From contig NZ_CALUCZ010000004.1 of assembly GCF_943914685.1 (NCBI RefSeq), positions 1 to 64,000 of the forward strand: DNA of 64,000 nucleotides, given 5' to 3'. Position numbers and translations under genes: made by a program. The notes under the pieces were generated by a model that ran no database searches, had not been told where the DNA came from, and saw nothing but the letters and a program-made list of their open reading frames with translations. This document shows, piece after piece, positions 60,808-64,000 of the stretch. This DNA comes from an uncultured Mobiluncus sp. (GTDB lineage Bacteria > Actinomycetota > Actinomycetes > Actinomycetales > Actinomycetaceae). Position 1 is the first letter of the stretch; the number at the start of each line of letters is the position of its first letter.

Positions 60808-60892
60808 GGAGGGCTGACAGAGCGGCCGAATGTGACGGTCTTGAAAACCGTTGTGGGGAAACTCACCGGGGGTTCGAATCCCTCGCCCTCCG
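60808..60892 (+). tRNA. tRNA-Ser (TGA)
   Basis: 85 nt, class II. Acceptor GGAGGGC/GCCCTCC, anticodon loop CTTGAAA (TGA), T-arm CGGGGGTTCGAATCCCTCG. No CCA. Its 3' half is immediately followed by a 19-bp perfect inverted copy of the T-arm (60892-60910). Confidence 0.94.
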
Positions 60893-60975
60893 CGAGGGAT
60901 TCGAACCCCCCGGTTCACCGGCGCGGGCGGCAGCGAGCGAAGCTCGCAAGAGCCGCCGCGAAACACGGTGAAGCC
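60892..60975 (+). repeat. tRNA-linked anti-T-arm hairpin element, copy 2
   Basis: Begins at the tRNA discriminator with GCGAGGGATTCGAACCCCC (60892-60910), the exact complement of the T-arm at 60868-60886. It continues with CGGTTCACCGG, then a stem CGC(G)GGCGGC/GCCGCCGCG around a CGAGCG-A-AGC core, and GCGAAACACGGTGAAGCCG. Copy 1 is at 7311-7393 (minus strand). Confidence 0.65.
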
Positions 60976-61019
60976 GTTAAGAAACGACCACAAACAACAC
61001 CCTCACCCTCGTAGAAAAT

Positions 61020-61800
61020 GCATCAATGCTGGTTGAGACGGTTTTGAATAGCTAAATGAGAGTACGACCATCTATAGGTATCAAGCAGCTTTGCTTTTAG
61101 TTTACACACACTAACATCGCGTACAACATCTAGACTATGTATAGCTTACTTACATAAGCTAAAAGGGATTTAACTAGCGTAGTTATTAGCACAAATTGCT
61201 GTTACACTTCTTAATACATTGTAGTAACGGAACCATATGTTACATAGCTTACCGATATGAGAATCTTTCTAGTAATCCTAACAAGACAAGAATTGCATAG
61301 GGGTGCTAGGTTTCCTACATGTCTTGGTTAGGGTTAAAGATAGTGTAAGCATATTTATTTATAGCATTTCGACTGGAACATAATAAATATTAACTGGCTT
61401 AATGTAATCTCTTTAGTAAAGTAAAGGGCGTGTAACTAATGCATATAGCACTATAAATAGAAAACACTATTGATACTGACTATAAATGTCTTATCCTGGT
61501 ATATTGCGTATTTTCAAATTAACGCGATTAGAAGACTTGAGCCAATCTTATTTCTAATGTTATTAGGCTTAAGAATATGAAACTACATAAAACTAAATTC
61601 AATGCTTACTAAAGTATATGGATTGCAAGTAACTAACGTTTACGGTAGCATAATAGTTATAATACTCAGGACTTCACAGCAATAAAGGTAAAACATCTAA
61701 TAAGGGCTATAAGTATCAAAATATATCTAATAGCTTAGAACTCAATAACACTCTCAAAGAATATAAAGACAGACTAAACTCTCGAATATGTAGGTAGTCA
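61020..61800. other. AT-rich, ORF-less island
   Basis: About 780 bp at roughly 30% G+C by hand count of two lines (32% and 27%), against the GC-rich surroundings. No ORF of meaningful length exists on either strand; TAG/TAA and CTA/TTA are dense in all frames. Small hairpins (TAGCTTA-CTTACA-TAAGCTA at 61142-61161) and recurring words (TAGCTTA, GTAACTAA) are present. It lies between a tRNA-Ser with an anti-T-arm element and the KDPG aldolase gene. Confidence 0.7.
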
Positions 61801-62027
61801 GGAGGTGTAGCGTACAGAGTAGCATACCGCGGCGAATGTCGCACCCCGGACGCAGTGGCCCTCGTTCGGTACAATCGAGTTTGCTCAAGGTCTATTCCGC
61901 TTCAGAAGTAATAAAATGAACACTGAGGCTCTGTTCCACGCCACAGCGTTGGCTCAGACTCCTGCCCTGACACGATTGTCTGGCAAAATGCACAGCAGAC
62001 AAGGGCTCACGAATTTCAGGAGGAATC

Positions 62028-62657
62028 ATGATGGATATAGATGGGGTTATCCAGAACAATCCCCTCATTCCGGTGGTAGTTTTAGACGACGCGAAAGATG
62101 CCGTGGCATTGGCGGAGGCCTTGCTCGCCGGAGGCATCACTACAGCAGAGGTCACTTTCCGCACCGACGCGGCAGCTGCAGCCATTGCGCAGATGTCCCA
62201 GCACAGCGATATTTTGGTAGGTGCCGGCACCGTCACGAATCTGGAACAGGCTCGAACCGCCATAGATTCGGGGGCCAAGTACCTGGTCATGCCTGGTTAC
62301 GATCAGGATCTAGTGGATTACTGCCTAGCTAACCAAGTGCCGGTGTTGCCGGGCGCTACCGATGCTTCTTGGCTGATGAAAGCCGTCAATTCGGGATTGC
62401 ACTACGTCAAGTTCTTTCCCGCAGAAACCTCGGGGGGGCTGCCGGTGATTTCTGCACTCTCGGGTCCTTTCCCCCAGATGCAGTTTGTCCCGACCGGTGG
62501 TATCTCAACGGAAAATCTGGCGCAGTATCTGGCTCACCCACAGGTGGCGGCCTGCGGGGGCTCTTGGGTTGCCACTCGACAGTTGATTGCCCAGGGTGAT
62601 TTCAGCGAGATTGCCGCTCGGGCTACCGCTGCCCTAAAGATTGCGGCAACTCGCTGA
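62028..62657 (+). CDS. eda: KDPG/KHG aldolase
   Basis: 209 residues, class I aldolase. ITTAEVTFRTDAA (catalytic Glu), VGAGTVTN, PGATDASWLMKA, YVKFFPAETSGG (Schiff-base Lys) and FVPTGGISTENLA. It cleaves 2-keto-3-deoxy-6-phosphogluconate to pyruvate and glyceraldehyde-3-P (EC 4.1.2.14). ATG 62028 has AGGAGG. A promoter with TACAAT is near 61870. No edd is adjacent, so it may serve uronate or gluconate catabolism instead of a full Entner-Doudoroff route. Next to it, convergent, is gnd. Confidence 0.93.
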   Translation: MMDIDGVIQNNPLIPVVVLDDAKDAVALAEALLAGGITTAEVTFRTDAAAAAIAQMSQHSDILVGAGTVTNLEQARTAIDSGAKYLVMPGYDQDLVDYCLANQVPVLPGATDASWLMKAVNSGLHYVKFFPAETSGGLPVISALSGPFPQMQFVPTGGISTENLAQYLAHPQVAACGGSWVATRQLIAQGDFSEIAARATAALKIAATR

Positions 62658-62721
62658 ATACCACACCGTACTGCTGGTGACATTACCCTATTGGGTGAAC
62701 CACGTTAACTTATAGTTACTG

Positions 62722-64000
62722 CTAGGAGAGCGATATCTCCGGACGTTCCGGTTTCTCCCAACGGGTATGGAAACTTCCCTCACTGTCCCGCCGGCGATAA
62801 GTATGCGCCCCGAAAAAGTCCCTTTGGGCCTGTACCAGAGCCGTCGGCAAAGCTGGGCAACGCAAGGAATCCAGATATGCCAAGCCAGCGCTGAGAGCAG
62901 GCAGAGCTATTCCGGCTTTGATCGCGTCACTGACCACCGCGCGCCACGCGGGCAGGGCGTCTTTAATGACCGCGCTGATGGCGGGCTTCAACAACAGCGG
63001 GGTGTCAAAGTCGCCATCCTTGTAAGTTTCCATGATGTCTTGCAGGAGCCGGGCTTGGATGATGCAGCCGGCACGCCAAATGCCCGCCAACTTGGCCAGG
63101 TCGACTTCCCAACCGTATTCCTTACAGGCGGCTCGGATTTGAGACAGCCCTTGAGAATACGCCACAATTTTTGCCCCATAGACGGCTTTTTCCAGATTAT
63201 CCAGCAAATCTGGCCCGCCGGGGGCAGTGTCAGGAATCAGCTCTCCTAAAACCTCACGAGCTGAGGCTCGGTGAGAACTTTGTGAGGATACCGCCCTGGC
63301 GAAAGTAGCCGCCGCAATGATGGTGGAACCAGCCCCTAGGGTCAACGCGTTTTGCACGGTCCACGAACCCGTACCCTTTTGACCGGCCTGGTCACAAATA
63401 ATGTCGATGAAAGGCTGCTGAGTTTTTTCATCGGTATGCTGCAAAATATCAGCGGATATTTCCAACAGATAGGAATGCAGCGGGCCCTCATTCCAGCGAG
63501 AAAACACCTCGCTGATTTCCTTGGGGCTCATTCCGTTTCGGTAACGTAACAGCTGGTAAGCCTCACTGAGCAGCTCCATATCGGCATACTCAATCCCGTT
63601 ATGCACCATTTTCACGTAGTGTCCCGCCCCGCCCGGGCCTACCCAGGTACAGCATGGTTCACCCTGATAATGAGCCGAAATCGATTCCAACAGGGGCCCC
63701 AGCCTCTCGTAGGCTTCTTGGGCACCACCAGGCATGATGGCGGGCCCGTTGAGAGCCCCGGATTCCCCTCCTGAGATGCCACAGCCGACAAAGTGCAGGC
63801 CACGCTGCGTAACCAGCTTTTCCCGACGTTCTGTATCGAGATAGAAAGCGTTGCCCATATCTACGATGATGTCCCCGGCGGAGAAAACTTCACCGAGCAT
63901 ATCGATAGCCTTGTCAGTCGGTTCACCCGCTGGCACCAGCAAAATTGCTACCCGAGGGGTTGACATCGCCTCGGCCAACTTCACCGGATCTTGAGCGGGG
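62722..64000 (-). CDS. gnd: 6-phosphogluconate dehydrogenase, decarboxylating (5' truncated by window)
   Basis: About 426 residues are visible; the reading frame runs open past 64000, so the N-terminal NADP-binding part (GxGxMG) is outside the window. Present are ILLVPAGEPTDKAIDML, the signature GISGGESGALNGPAIMPGG, KMVHNGIEYADM (catalytic Lys/His) and the C-terminal helical domain. The enzyme oxidises 6-phosphogluconate to ribulose-5-P (EC 1.1.1.44). It converges with eda, both using C6 acid sugar phosphates. Confidence 0.95.
   Translation of the reverse strand, partial: PAQDPVKLAEAMSTPRVAILLVPAGEPTDKAIDMLGEVFSAGDIIVDMGNAFYLDTERREKLVTQRGLHFVGCGISGGESGALNGPAIMPGGAQEAYERLGPLLESISAHYQGEPCCTWVGPGGAGHYVKMVHNGIEYADMELLSEAYQLLRYRNGMSPKEISEVFSRWNEGPLHSYLLEISADILQHTDEKTQQPFIDIICDQAGQKGTGSWTVQNALTLGAGSTIIAAATFARAVSSQSSHRASAREVLGELIPDTAPGGPDLLDNLEKAVYGAKIVAYSQGLSQIRAACKEYGWEVDLAKLAGIWRAGCIIQARLLQDIMETYKDGDFDTPLLLKPAISAVIKDALPAWRAVVSDAIKAGIALPALSAGLAYLDSLRCPALPTALVQAQRDFFGAHTYRRRDSEGSFHTRWEKPERPEISLS

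Noticed and set aside
60676..60993. ORFs translating as GIRTPGEF.../RDSNPP... near the tRNA-Ser genes
   Set aside because: They are antisense or sense readings of the tRNA genes and the anti-T-arm element, a well-known kind of spurious protein.
61892..62332. ORFs overlapping the start of the KDPG aldolase gene on both strands
   Set aside because: Both are out-of-frame shadows of the aldolase gene; only the frame from 62028 has SD and family motifs.
1..64000. CRISPR arrays, insertion sequences, prophage
   Set aside because: No regularly spaced repeats, no transposase or integrase ORF and no phage structural gene were seen.

Overview
The window looks like the chromosome of a moderately GC-rich actinobacterium, most likely of the family Actinomycetaceae. 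The reasons are class Ib nrdHIEF, actinobacterial DnaA boxes (TTGTCCACA), DtxR-type iron boxes, cell-wall-binding repeat 2 (CWB2) proteins, LytR_C and proline-rich membrane proteins, and many genes whose -10 hexamer (TANNNT) sits 6-7 nt before the start codon, as in leaderless mRNAs. A Mobiluncus-like genus is my guess from general impression; I could not test it. There is no rRNA, CRISPR array, intact prophage or intact transposase.

Layout. 1-4.9 kb: small membrane protein, PQQ-propeller membrane protein, and an ABC-F resistance-type ATPase with an attenuator-like leader, convergent with a ClbS/DfsB protein. 5.0-7.5 kb: Zur-boxed AztD-like zinc lipoprotein, a truncated RhuM gene, a TfoX-C-like protein, and tRNA-Gly with a small repeat-bounded element. 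7.7-13.4 kb: HAD phosphatase, HhH-GPD glycosylase and thiamine pyrophosphokinase on the minus strand, then a four-gene ABC exporter/two-component operon. 13.4-15.5 kb: a 217-bp direct duplication flanking ogt, and an iron-boxed methyltransferase-cupin pair. 15.6-24.3 kb: stomatin-like protein, MFS, secreted lipase, LytR_C protein, uracil permease and proline-rich membrane protein. 24.6-30.2 kb: tRNA-Leu, MetQ, upp, tadA, four-carbon acid sugar kinase, tRNA-Ser, and SAH/MTA nucleosidase with luxS. 30.2-35.7 kb: nrdHIE and nrdF behind NrdR and DnaA boxes. 35.8-48.7 kb: repeat protein, two paralogous exported lysozyme-like proteins, P-loop kinase, HrpA helicase, ferritin-like/VIT1 iron transporter, TRIC channel and secreted HNH nuclease. 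48.7-64 kb: pgm, glycosyltransferase, a probable frameshifted membrane protein, pheA, serS, AGE epimerase, pyk, two tRNA-Ser genes, an AT-rich gene desert, KDPG aldolase and a partial gnd.

Functional links: Upp and the uracil permease salvage uracil; Pfs and LuxS recycle S-adenosylhomocysteine and release AI-2; NrdH/I/E/F make deoxynucleotides; Pgm, Pyk, Eda and Gnd belong to central carbon metabolism; Zur-, DtxR- and NrdR-like sites point to metal and dNTP control.

Most unusual observations: (1) two homologous elements, each following a tRNA gene, each containing an exact reverse complement of that tRNA's T-arm followed by a conserved hairpin with a covarying base pair; (2) a CCCAAAA slippery site with a downstream stem joining two ORFs in the -1 frame at 53.5 kb; (3) a three-codon leader peptide and mutually exclusive Shine-Dalgarno pairings before the ABC-F gene; (4) about 0.8 kb of AT-rich, stop-saturated DNA after a tRNA-Ser.
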